Below the pieces are notes generated by a model, which was not told the DNA's origin, did no database searches, and saw nothing but the letters and a program-made list of their open reading frames with translations. Of a stretch of DNA of 64,000 nucleotides, positions 1-8,223 are shown one piece after another. The position numbers and the translations under genes are program-made. Position 1 is the first letter of the stretch. The number at the start of each line of letters is the position of its first letter. This DNA comes from Ferruginibacter sp. (GTDB lineage: Bacteria; Bacteroidota; Bacteroidia; Chitinophagales; Chitinophagaceae): the NCBI GenBank assembly GCA_014379625.1, contig JACMLJ010000095.1, positions 337,411 through 401,410 on the forward strand. The letters run 5' to 3'.

Positions 1-975
1 AATAGGGCTGCGGTAATGGCTTTGCAGGATGAAAAACCGGATCGTCATAGGATCAAAAGGTTGGGTCAGCAGCGGATGGTTGCCACTAAACATCTCCGTT
101 AGTTTGATCTGGTTGTTATAGCTTTTACCCATCTTACGGCCATTTACCGTAATCATATTATTGTGTATCCAGTACCGGGCAGGCGAATGATGGTTGCAGA
201 TAGTACTCTGTGCTATTTCACTTTCATGATGCGGGAACAGCAGGTCCATACCACCCCCGTGTATATCAAACCGGGCGCCCAGGTATTTGGTGGCCATGGC
301 CGAGCATTCGATATGCCAGCCGGGGTAACCATCACCCCATGGACTTTTCCAGCGCATGATATGTTCCGGGGCGGCAGATTTCCACAAAGCAAAATCCGCC
401 TTATCCCTTTTTTCTTCCTGTCCGTCCAATTCTCTTGTAGTTTCCAGCAGATCATCAATTATTCTTCCGCTCAATTTGCCATAATCATGGGTAGCAGCAT
501 ACTTTTTCACGTCAAAATATACAGAACCGTTTACTTCGTAACCATAGCCTTCCGCTATAATCTTTTCAATCATATTCAGTTGCTCCACAATATGACCGGT
601 AGCAGTGGGTTCAATGCCCGGCTCTATACAATTAAACTGCAACATAGCCCAATGAAACAAATTGGTATATTTTTGAACCAGTTCCATAGGTTCCAGTTTT
701 TCGAGTAAAGCCTTTTTTGTTACCTTATCTTCGGCAACCCTGCCCTCCTCTTCAAAATGTCCGGCATCGGTTATATTGCGTACATACCGCACTTTATATC
801 CCTTAAAAACCAGGTACCTGTAAATAAAGTCAAATGTAATATACGGCCTCGCATGCCCAAGATGACTTTCGCCGCTTACAGTGGGTCCGCATACATACAT
901 ACCTGCATGACCCGGGGTTATAGCTGTGAATATTTCTTTTTGACGGCTGTAAGAGTTATATACTTTTAAGGGCAT
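1..975 (-). CDS. cysS: Cysteine--tRNA ligase, N-terminal part (gene continues past window start)
   Basis: Class I aminoacyl-tRNA synthetase that charges tRNA-Cys in the cytoplasm. The 325 visible codons are open from an ATG at 973-975 to the window edge, so the C-terminus is missing. The HIGH signature appears as HLGH at about residue 38, with the zinc-ligand cysteine in MYVCGPTV before it. A WHIECSAM block is present, and the KMSKS loop reads KMGKS near residue 290. The last visible residues (LQSHYRSPI) match the usual family stretch after KMSKS. Full-length family members are near 490 residues. Identification is firm; only the end is unseen. Confidence 0.96.
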   Translation of the reverse strand, partial: MPLKVYNSYSRQKEIFTAITPGHAGMYVCGPTVSGESHLGHARPYITFDFIYRYLVFKGYKVRYVRNITDAGHFEEEGRVAEDKVTKKALLEKLEPMELVQKYTNLFHWAMLQFNCIEPGIEPTATGHIVEQLNMIEKIIAEGYGYEVNGSVYFDVKKYAATHDYGKLSGRIIDDLLETTRELDGQEEKRDKADFALWKSAAPEHIMRWKSPWGDGYPGWHIECSAMATKYLGARFDIHGGGMDLLFPHHESEIAQSTICNHHSPARYWIHNNMITVNGRKMGKSYNNQIKLTEMFSGNHPLLTQPFDPMTIRFFILQSHYRSPI

Positions 976-1279
976 AAGAAGTGTTTATAATTATTGTTTT
1001 GCGGTTTGAAGTTATACTATCTGCTTAGTTACCATTTGCCCTCTTACCTTCCTGGACCGGCAGGAAACATTTTTTATCCGGCTATACCAACACCGCATAC
1101 CTTTATTGCACTTAGGGAAGGGTAGAAAATATTTATTGTTGTGCCATGGACTAAGCGCTACCTGTTTTCTTTTATACCATTCAAAAATAAAAGGACAGAC
1201 GCTCTATGGTATTAACAGGAAAGAAAATGATATGTGCGGAAGCGTATAAACATACCTGGTGCAAATATAATGTATTCAA
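976..1279. other. Intergenic region upstream of cysS
   Basis: About 300 bases between the cysS start and the end of the next minus-strand gene. It should hold the cysS promoter, but I see no clear TAnnTTTG element. No convincing coding sequence, RNA or strong hairpin was seen. Confidence 0.5.
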
Positions 1280-2437
1280 CTATTCCGGCAGACGGCTTAT
1301 ATCCGTAATAATGGGAAAATGGTCGCTTAGTTTTTTAGGGATGCGGATAAACTGGTTAACAGAATACCGCTTGTCTACAAAAATATTATCAATCCTTAGT
1401 GTGGGGGAAATTCCGCTAAAGGTTCTTCCCATACCTGCGCCTTTTTTCACAAAGGCATCCTGTAAACCATTCCCGATTGTTTCATAAGGATATGAGTTAG
1501 GTACATCATTAAAATCGCCGCAAATAATCACGGGGTGAGGGCTTTTATTAATTTCGGCTCTGATCCTGTCTGCCTGTACCTGTCGTTTTAAAAAACCTTT
1601 CCGGAATTTTGTGAGCAGGTTTTTTGATTTTTCTATATCTGTATCGGTTTTTATAGAAGGGTTTTGCAGGTATTTTAAATTAGTAGCGCTAAATCTCAAT
1701 GACTGTAAATGACAATTAAACACCCGTATCGTATCATCGCCTTTTACAATATCGGCATATTGAAAAATTGAATTATAGTCGTTGGGAAAATTACTGATGG
1801 TTTGCCGGTTAATGATCGGGTATTTTGAAAAAATAATGATACCGAAATGTTGCTGGCTTAAAAAATTTTCCTTGTAATTATAGCTGTAAAAATAGTGGGG
1901 TAATTTCAACTTATCCACGAAGTCAAATACCGAGTAAAAACTGTATTTGCGATAGTAAGGTGTATTTAAATCCGCCAGCGTGTCGCCACTCACCATTTCC
2001 TGGAAACAGGCGATATCGGGCCGGAATTCATTGACCAGGCTGATCATTTCATAATAGGTTCCGGGTTGTTCTTTAAACTTCATAATATCAAACTGTGCCA
2101 CATTCCAGCTCATGACCCTCAAATCCTTCACTTGTTTTTGCATAATGAACAAAGATGAAAACCTGAAGGGGATTATATTCCTGACATGGTTGAAAGAGAG
2201 CGCCGCAGTTATTACAAAAATAAGGGTATAGACGGGCTTTACGAATAACCAGAAAATAAAAAATAGTAAAAGAATAATCAGCAGGTATAGTAATGAAATA
2301 GTTAACAAACCTACCGGCCACCAGGAGGCGGAAAAGAACAACTCGCTGTAGCAGCCAATTAAAAACATTGTTGCTACCAACAGGTTAGCAATGATAAAAA
2401 ATCTTTTTGTTAACCGGCGAAAGATGCTTGTTGGCAT
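1280..2437 (-). CDS. Membrane-anchored endonuclease/exonuclease/phosphatase (EEP) family protein
   Basis: A 385-residue protein. Residues ~10-90 are very hydrophobic, with about three membrane segments. The rest is an EEP (DNase I-like/exonuclease III-like) domain, recognised by MSWNVAQFD near residue 110, CFQEM (catalytic Glu), a central NCHLQS block, CGDFNDVP (Asp/Asn pair) and a terminal SDHFPI (catalytic Asp-His). The fold hydrolyses phosphodiesters or phosphomonoesters; the substrate cannot be told from sequence. The catalytic domain probably sits on one face of the inner membrane. It is followed in the genome by two rhomboid genes on the same strand, an arrangement I associate with Bacteroidota. 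Confidence 0.85.
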   Translation of the reverse strand: MPTSIFRRLTKRFFIIANLLVATMFLIGCYSELFFSASWWPVGLLTISLLYLLIILLLFFIFWLFVKPVYTLIFVITAALSFNHVRNIIPFRFSSLFIMQKQVKDLRVMSWNVAQFDIMKFKEQPGTYYEMISLVNEFRPDIACFQEMVSGDTLADLNTPYYRKYSFYSVFDFVDKLKLPHYFYSYNYKENFLSQQHFGIIIFSKYPIINRQTISNFPNDYNSIFQYADIVKGDDTIRVFNCHLQSLRFSATNLKYLQNPSIKTDTDIEKSKNLLTKFRKGFLKRQVQADRIRAEINKSPHPVIICGDFNDVPNSYPYETIGNGLQDAFVKKGAGMGRTFSGISPTLRIDNIFVDKRYSVNQFIRIPKKLSDHFPIITDISRLPE

Positions 2438-2566
2438 AGCATAAAGATACTATTTGCCGTTTAAAATAATTGAAAACAAAGTTTACAAGCTCCGTTTACC
2501 AGTTAGGATTGATGATAAGGGCGCAGGTGTAGAGTTGATTATAGAACGAACTTTTATTACGGACCG

Positions 2567-3505
2567 TTAAAGGTCTTCTTCCGCGGCCCTCTTTAAAATA
2601 TTTTTTTCTTCATCAGTCAAAAAATGATACCCTTTCTGGTTGATCTTGTCCAGTATTTCATCTACCCTTTGCTGGGTTACATTGGAAGTTTTATGGAAAG
2701 GCTTCCTGCCGTCTGCATTATAAAAAACTTTTTCTTTTATAGAATTTGTATTGCTTTTTTTATCGGGATTGAAAAGGTTCATGAACCAGTCGTAAAAATT
2801 ATTCATCCAGATACTCCCGTCTTTTTCTTTGCGTAACAAAAAAACAAAGATAAACCCGGCAATTCCCCCACCCAGGTGCGAAAGGCTAAAGGCAGCACTT
2901 TGCGATGCTATACCTGCAAAATCAATAAGTATGTAAATTAATGTAAGCACCCATATAGGGATACCTCCGTTCAGATTTCTGAAAAAACGATAATTAGGGG
3001 CCAGGGTTGTAGTAGACACAGCTATTGCCATAGTGGCGGCATTCGCTCCTATTAATGAAGTAGTGCCAATAAAGGGCTGCAACGGCGGTATTAAATAATT
3101 GGCTAAAATAAATACCAGTGCACCGGCCAGCCCGCCATAAATGTAAATTGGGATCAATTTTTTATTACCGGTAAGTTCCTGCAAAATAAAGCCGAATGCC
3201 CATAGCCAAAGCATATTACTTAAGATATGAAGTATACCGGTATGGGTAAACATATACGTTAAAATAGTCCATGGGCGCTCGCTTAACTTAGTAAGCTGGG
3301 CCGGCATCTCAAAAAACTGAACCACCTCTGCAGTAAAGGCAGCTTCATTGGCACGGAAAAAGTAATATACTACCTGGATGGTTATCAATAATAAAAAAAA
3401 GATAACATTAATAGTGAATAAAGCAACGAGGGCATTGCCATCGCTGCCAAGTGTCAGGCTTTTCCGGGGACGCCTGTATTCCGGGTATCTGTCTGCTTCT
3501 CCCAT
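2567..3505 (-). CDS. Rhomboid-family membrane protein lacking the catalytic serine (probable pseudoprotease)
   Basis: A 312-residue polytopic membrane protein with the rhomboid core: FTHTGILHILSNML (His/Asn of TM2) around residues 87-99 and SHLGGGIAGF with the TM6 histidine H210. The TM4 motif, normally GxSG, reads IGANAAT, so the nucleophile position is Asn155 (codon AAT at 3041-3043) rather than serine. The other active-site elements remain. The soluble C-terminal ~70 residues, ending in a conserved-looking helical segment, resemble the small domain (DUF6576-like) often attached to Bacteroidota rhomboids. It lies 55 bp from an intact rhomboid on the same strand. Either an inactive rhomboid or a recent point mutation (AGT to AAT) would explain it. 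Confidence 0.88.
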   Translation of the reverse strand: MGEADRYPEYRRPRKSLTLGSDGNALVALFTINVIFFLLLITIQVVYYFFRANEAAFTAEVVQFFEMPAQLTKLSERPWTILTYMFTHTGILHILSNMLWLWAFGFILQELTGNKKLIPIYIYGGLAGALVFILANYLIPPLQPFIGTTSLIGANAATMAIAVSTTTLAPNYRFFRNLNGGIPIWVLTLIYILIDFAGIASQSAAFSLSHLGGGIAGFIFVFLLRKEKDGSIWMNNFYDWFMNLFNPDKKSNTNSIKEKVFYNADGRKPFHKTSNVTQQRVDEILDKINQKGYHFLTDEEKNILKRAAEEDL

Positions 3506-3560
3506 TTAAAAAAATTATGATACAAATTTACAAACACGTTGCAATAAACGCCGTTAACTT

Positions 3561-4259
3561 TTAATAAAACGTTTTTTTGTTTTTTTTGTTCCAGTACAAT
3601 ACTAATAAAAATCCAGTTACAGCCCCTCCGATATGTGCGAAATGTGCAATATTATCGCCCTGTACCTTTACCACACCCCCAAAAACATCGATCGCGATCA
3701 TTCCCAGTATTGCCCATTTGGCTTTTACAGGTATGGGTATGGGAAAAATGATCAGCTCTGTATTGGGGAACAAATATCCAAACGCAGCCAGTACGCCCAT
3801 TATTGCACCAGAGGCGCCTACAGTAGCCGAAACCCGTAAAATAGCCTGGTACCTGTCCATATCATCCGGGCTTAATGAACTATGGTCTACCTGCCACCAG
3901 TCAAATGCATAAGATCCCATTTGAAAAAATGCGGCAGCCAGTCCACAAATAAAATAGAAAATTAAAAATCGTTTGGGTCCCCAAACCCTTTCCACCATTG
4001 ATCCAAACATCCACAGGGCGAACATATTGAACAGCAGGTGAAAAAAGCCACCATGCATGAACATATGCGTTACCACCTGGTAAGGTTGAAAATACACCGA
4101 CTTATAATGATGTAATGCAAAAAGATCTGTTGCCGCGTTAGGGTCGTTGTTTCCCCCGGTTACCACTTGTGCAAGGTAAACCAACACGTTTATGATGATG
4201 AGGTTGAGTACGATGGGGGTAGTTTGCTGAAAGCGGTTGCCGTAATTATTAAATGCCAT
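3561..4259 (-). CDS. Rhomboid family intramembrane serine protease
   Basis: A 232-residue inner-membrane protease that cleaves transmembrane substrates. The catalytic dyad is intact: Ser150 in VGASGAIMG and His209 in HFAHIGG. The TM2 oxyanion motif HGGFFHLLFNM (residues 69-79) is also present. Six hydrophobic segments fit the minimal bacterial rhomboid. It is transcribed just ahead of the Ser-less rhomboid at 2567-3505, probably as one unit, so the two may be a protease/pseudoprotease pair. Substrates are unknown. Confidence 0.93.
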   Translation of the reverse strand: MAFNNYGNRFQQTTPIVLNLIIINVLVYLAQVVTGGNNDPNAATDLFALHHYKSVYFQPYQVVTHMFMHGGFFHLLFNMFALWMFGSMVERVWGPKRFLIFYFICGLAAAFFQMGSYAFDWWQVDHSSLSPDDMDRYQAILRVSATVGASGAIMGVLAAFGYLFPNTELIIFPIPIPVKAKWAILGMIAIDVFGGVVKVQGDNIAHFAHIGGAVTGFLLVLYWNKKNKKTFY

Positions 4260-4555
4260 TTATAATTGATTGATTATTCCTGCAATTTCGTAATACTTAT
4301 TGGATTTTTTAAACTTAACAGGACGGAATTGTGATACTGTTACAAATCAGCAAATTGTGAAGCGGTTTTCTACCACGGGTTCTCAATCATTTCAACAAAG
4401 TTTAGCACTTTATCAAATGCCGCATTTATAAAAAGGTTTCTTCCTTCAGGGATGTATTTCTGTCTAAAACAATCTTTTGGGGGTAAAGGCAGCTTTAATA
4501 AATCGGGTACCGGTCAATTCCGGTTGCCCTGCTTTGCAGGATGGCGGCAGTTTGG

Positions 4556-5548
4556 CTAATGAATATTATACCCTGCTTTTAGTTTCATCAACAATTTATC
4601 CTTCAATTCCACGGGTATAAAAGCCGCCTGCAGCGCATAAACATTACAGGTATAAAAATCATCCATCGTCCATCCAAACACTTCCTGTAACCGTTGGTAT
4701 TCCTTAGTTAAAGTAATATCTACTATGGTGGGAGCATCGGTATTTATACTGAGCGATACACCTGCCCTGTACAACTGGTCAACCGGGTGTTCGTGGTAAG
4801 TATCATAGAGACCGATCTGGACATTGCAGGAAGGGCAGATTTCCAAATGTATATTGTGCTTTTTCAGGTGTTCCACCAATTTTGGATCTTCGATGCTTCT
4901 TACACCATGGCCAATGCGGGTTGGGCCAAAATACCGGAGGGTTTCCCATACACTTTCGGCCCCCTTTGCTTCTCCTGCGTGCGCCGTACAATGAATCCCT
5001 TTTTCCTTCGCGTATTTGAATGCGTTGATATGGTTGATAACGGGAAAACCGGCTTCATCCGCCGCAATATCAAATCCGGCCACATAGCTTTCTTTAAACT
5101 GCTGAGCCAGTTTTACCGTTTCCATACTTTGCTCTTCGGTAAAATGCCGCAATGTGCAGAGGATCAGCCTTGCTTCAATACCTGTTTCCGCAACAGCAAT
5201 TGCAGTGGCTGCTTCCGTTGCGGCCACAACTTCATAAGGCCTGAGCCCTTTTTCCAAATGTTGCAGGGGAGCAAATCTTATTTCTGCATATAAAGTATTG
5301 GACGCTGCAAGCTGATTAAACAGGTCGTACACCACCAACTGTAGCTGCTCTTTGGTTTGCATAAGTTTATAGCCTTTTACTGCCCTTGTCAGGAAATCAG
5401 CGAGATTGGCGCATTTTGCGGGTGCAATAAATTCCCGCAGATAGCTTTCTCTTGTAACGGAAGGATCGATCTTTGAAACCACTTTATAGCTGAGCCCGCA
5501 ATCTAAATGCAGGTGCAGTTCAACTTTTGGTAGTCGCTGAAAATTCAT
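4556..5548 (-). CDS. add: Adenosine deaminase family protein
   Basis: A 330-residue metal-dependent hydrolase of the adenosine/AMP deaminase superfamily. It would convert adenosine to inosine in purine salvage. The metal ligands are visible: HLH (H12, H14), H190 in AHAGE with the proton-relay Glu193, H214 in IGHG, and D271 in NTDAP. The residue after the metal Asp is alanine, where many family members carry Asp, Asn or Ser that touches the purine ring; substrate preference could therefore differ. Length fits the bacterial enzyme. It is a single gene with spacers of about 100 bp or more on both sides. Confidence 0.88.
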   Translation of the reverse strand: MNFQRLPKVELHLHLDCGLSYKVVSKIDPSVTRESYLREFIAPAKCANLADFLTRAVKGYKLMQTKEQLQLVVYDLFNQLAASNTLYAEIRFAPLQHLEKGLRPYEVVAATEAATAIAVAETGIEARLILCTLRHFTEEQSMETVKLAQQFKESYVAGFDIAADEAGFPVINHINAFKYAKEKGIHCTAHAGEAKGAESVWETLRYFGPTRIGHGVRSIEDPKLVEHLKKHNIHLEICPSCNVQIGLYDTYHEHPVDQLYRAGVSLSINTDAPTIVDITLTKEYQRLQEVFGWTMDDFYTCNVYALQAAFIPVELKDKLLMKLKAGYNIH

Positions 5549-5653
5549 TAGATGATTATTTTGATCTGGGTCATGATATTGATTTTCTCCAATCCGGCTA
5601 ATTTTTTCTGGTTATCAAATCAATTCCACAAATTAAAGTACAAACATTTTTTG

Positions 5654-6346
5654 CTAAGCTTTTAGTAAGGGAGGTAAAATTTCCATGATATTATCCACAT
5701 GCCTGAAGTTAGCATGTTCTACATGGTGTTCTACCTGTTCATGCGCCCAGGTGGTGTGATATGGGATATGCACTGCATGCCCGCCAATAGATAAAACGGG
5801 CATTACATCCGACTTTAACGAATTCCCAATCATTAAAAATTCCGAAGGCTGGATATCCAGGTGCTTGATCAGCTTGCGATAATCAGATTCCTGTTTATCG
5901 GACATTATTTCTATATGATGAAAATAATGCTCAAGCCCTGATTTTTTCAGCTTACGTTCCTGGTCAAGCAGGTCTCCCTTAGTAGCAACAACGAGGCGGT
6001 ACTTTCCTTTCAACGCTTTAAGTACGGCATCTACCCCATCTAATATTTCAATGGGCTTTTCCAACAGCTCTTTTCCGAAAACAATCGCTTTTTCCAGGAT
6101 GGCTATATCCAATGTGTTGTTAGAAACCCGGAGCGCTGTTTCAATCATCGAAAGCATAAACCCCTTTACACCATAACCATATAAAGGAAGGTTTTGAATT
6201 TCGGTTTTAAACAATTCCTTTGCCAAAGTGTGATGAGGTAAATAATCTTCGAGTAATGCACAAAATTTATTTTCTGTTTCCTGGAAATAAGGTTCGTTTA
6301 TCCAGAGCGTGTCGTCGGCGTCAAATGCGATTACTTTTATATCCAT
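5654..6346 (-). CDS. HAD superfamily hydrolase, subfamily IA
   Basis: A 230-residue cytoplasmic phosphatase-like protein. Motif I is FDADDTLW (nucleophile Asp9, general acid Asp11), motif II is VVATKG, the motif III lysine lies near SDKQESDYRKLI, and motif IV is GNSLKSDV. A helical cap sits between motifs I and II. HAD-IA enzymes dephosphorylate small phosphometabolites, but this sequence does not reveal the substrate. Upstream, at about 6380 on the minus strand, a TTATATTTAG sequence resembles a -7 promoter element. Confidence 0.9.
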   Translation of the reverse strand: MDIKVIAFDADDTLWINEPYFQETENKFCALLEDYLPHHTLAKELFKTEIQNLPLYGYGVKGFMLSMIETALRVSNNTLDIAILEKAIVFGKELLEKPIEILDGVDAVLKALKGKYRLVVATKGDLLDQERKLKKSGLEHYFHHIEIMSDKQESDYRKLIKHLDIQPSEFLMIGNSLKSDVMPVLSIGGHAVHIPYHTTWAHEQVEHHVEHANFRHVDNIMEILPPLLKA

Positions 6347-6591
6347 GTTTTTGTTGAAAGGTTGATTGGCAGACTAAATATAACGTTTAAGTGGACTTGT
6401 TGAAAGATTAGCATGTTCATTTTTGTTTCCTGGTGCATATTCTTTAATTGCCAGCTTAAATATTTTGTGGGGAGGTTGCACAATGGTATCCAGTACAAGT
6501 GTGCGACGCAACGAAGCCAAATAGTAGTACTTTGCCAGGGCCAAAAAATTACACTTTTAATATTTCAGTGAATTTAAATTTAAAGCATTAA

Positions 6592-8073
6592 TCATTTTTT
6601 CAATTTTAGCAACACCACGCACTCAATATGATGCGTATGCGGAAACATATCCACCGGTTGTATTTTTTCGACATGGTATTTTTCGCTGAGCAAACCGAGG
6701 TCCCTTGCCTGGGTAGCGGTATTGCAACTTACATACACTATTTTTTGGGCCGCTATTTCCAATAGCTTATTTACTAATTTTTCGTGCATGCCTGCACGTG
6801 GGGGATCGGTAAAAATTACATCCGGCCGGCCATGTTCTGCAAAAAAATCATCATCACATATCCTGATGACATCGCCTGCAAAAAATTCAGCACGGTCTAT
6901 TTGGTTGATGGCTGCATTTATTTTGGCGTCTTCAATGGCTTCGGCAACCAGTTCTACACCAATGATCTTTTTAGCCAGTTTACTCACAAATATGCCGATA
7001 CTACCGGTGCCGCAATACAGGTCGTACACAATTTCATTGCCGGTTAGTTGGGCAAAATCCCTTGCGATGGTGTACAGTTTTTCAGCCTGCCTGGTATTGG
7101 TTTGAAAGAAAGATTTAGGACCGATCTTAAATGAAAACTCCTCCAGCTTTTCCATCACAAAACCTTTACCATGGTACAACTGTGGGGTAAGGTCGTAAAT
7201 AGTATCGTTCCATTTTGGATTGATGGTGTACAGTAATGTTGTAATGCAGGGCAGTTCCTGCAATACAAAATCCAGCAGTTTTTTTGTTTCCACCTGGTTT
7301 TCATAGCCAAGGCAAATATTTACCATCAACTCACCCGTTGCACAATTACGGATGATGATATTGCGTAGCCAACCGGTATGCTGCTTAATATCATAGTAAG
7401 TATAATTATTTGCCAGGGCAAAACTGCGGATGCTGTTGCGGATATTGTTGTTGATACCATCCATCAGGTGACATTCCTGTATGTCAATGATCTTATCAAA
7501 TACGCGGGGAACGTGGAAACCTAAAGCTCCCTTGTCTGCCACCGGGGTGTTGCCCGGCCGTGCTAATTCAGCATGCGCTTCTGGATCAGCAGGGTCTAAA
7601 GCCCCTCCTTCGGCGAGGTTTGGCAAGGCTTTGGTAGGCAGCGGGCCTGTTTTGTATTCTTTATTACTAAACGTAAACTCCAGTTTATTTCTATACTGGG
7701 TAGTATCATCGGCTCCCACAATGGGCATCATTTCCGGTAATTCCACTTTACCAATACGCCTGAAATTTTGGGCTACTTCCTGTTGCTTGTATTCCAACTG
7801 TTTTGGGTAGGGCAACATTTGCCATTTGCACCCCCCGCAGACGCCAAAGTGAATGCAAAACGGGGTGGTCCTTTCTGTTGAGTATTTGTGAAAACGGGTG
7901 GCTTTTCCTTCTCCATAATCCTTTTTATTGGTGCTTACAAATACATCCACCACATCGCCGGGAACAGCCCCCTCAATAAATATTACCTTGCCATCCTGTC
8001 TTGCCAGCGATTTACCTTCGGCGGCATAGCCGGTAACCAATATATTTTCTAATAAATATTTTTTTCTTTTCAC
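6592..8073 (-). CDS. rlmD: 23S rRNA (uracil-5-)-methyltransferase RlmD/RumA family
   Basis: A 493-residue SAM-dependent RNA methyltransferase. An N-terminal TRAM domain (residues ~5-60) is followed by an iron-sulfur cysteine cluster (FCIHFGVCGGCKW, ~72-84). The catalytic domain has the SAM motif YDLYCGTGSIG and the nucleophile cysteine in VSCNTAT. The family makes m5U in 23S rRNA (U1939 in E. coli), or m5U at another 23S site or in tRNA in some paralogues, so the exact target is inferred. Residues ~138-182 are a Pro/Ala/Gly-rich insertion coded by unusually GC-rich DNA (separate entry); the frame remains open across it. Confidence 0.92.
   Translation of the reverse strand: MKRKKYLLENILVTGYAAEGKSLARQDGKVIFIEGAVPGDVVDVFVSTNKKDYGEGKATRFHKYSTERTTPFCIHFGVCGGCKWQMLPYPKQLEYKQQEVAQNFRRIGKVELPEMMPIVGADDTTQYRNKLEFTFSNKEYKTGPLPTKALPNLAEGGALDPADPEAHAELARPGNTPVADKGALGFHVPRVFDKIIDIQECHLMDGINNNIRNSIRSFALANNYTYYDIKQHTGWLRNIIIRNCATGELMVNICLGYENQVETKKLLDFVLQELPCITTLLYTINPKWNDTIYDLTPQLYHGKGFVMEKLEEFSFKIGPKSFFQTNTRQAEKLYTIARDFAQLTGNEIVYDLYCGTGSIGIFVSKLAKKIIGVELVAEAIEDAKINAAINQIDRAEFFAGDVIRICDDDFFAEHGRPDVIFTDPPRAGMHEKLVNKLLEIAAQKIVYVSCNTATQARDLGLLSEKYHVEKIQPVDMFPHTHHIECVVLLKLKK
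7527..7660 (-). repeat. GC-rich in-frame insertion inside rlmD
   Basis: About 130 bp within rlmD is clearly richer in G+C than its surroundings and codes for a low-complexity Pro/Ala/Leu/Glu stretch between two conserved blocks (KLEFTFSN and ALGFHVP). The core contains CGCCGAAGGAGGGGCTTTAG (minus strand), which resembles a short GC-rich dispersed repeat I recall from Bacteroidota genomes. No second copy was seen in this window, so the repeat assignment is inference. Confidence 0.4.
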
Positions 8074-8223
8074 CGCGCAAAAATAACACCTCCTTTCTTC
8101 ATTCAGAAAAAATGAGTCCCTGATTATTTTTTTGTTAACGCTTTGTAATTTTACACGCCTTTATTGGCCAAATGCTCATTAACCATTGATTTTAAATACT
8201 TTTACAACCATATTATTCAACCA

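Noticed and set aside
163..708. Plus-strand open frame of about 180 codons
   Set aside because: It lies antisense to cysS, whose HIGH and KMGKS motifs are clear on the minus strand.
6519..6535. Another TAGTAGTA sequence resembling the LuxR-linked motif
   Set aside because: Only the short AGTAGTA core matches, and it lies far from any suitable promoter position.
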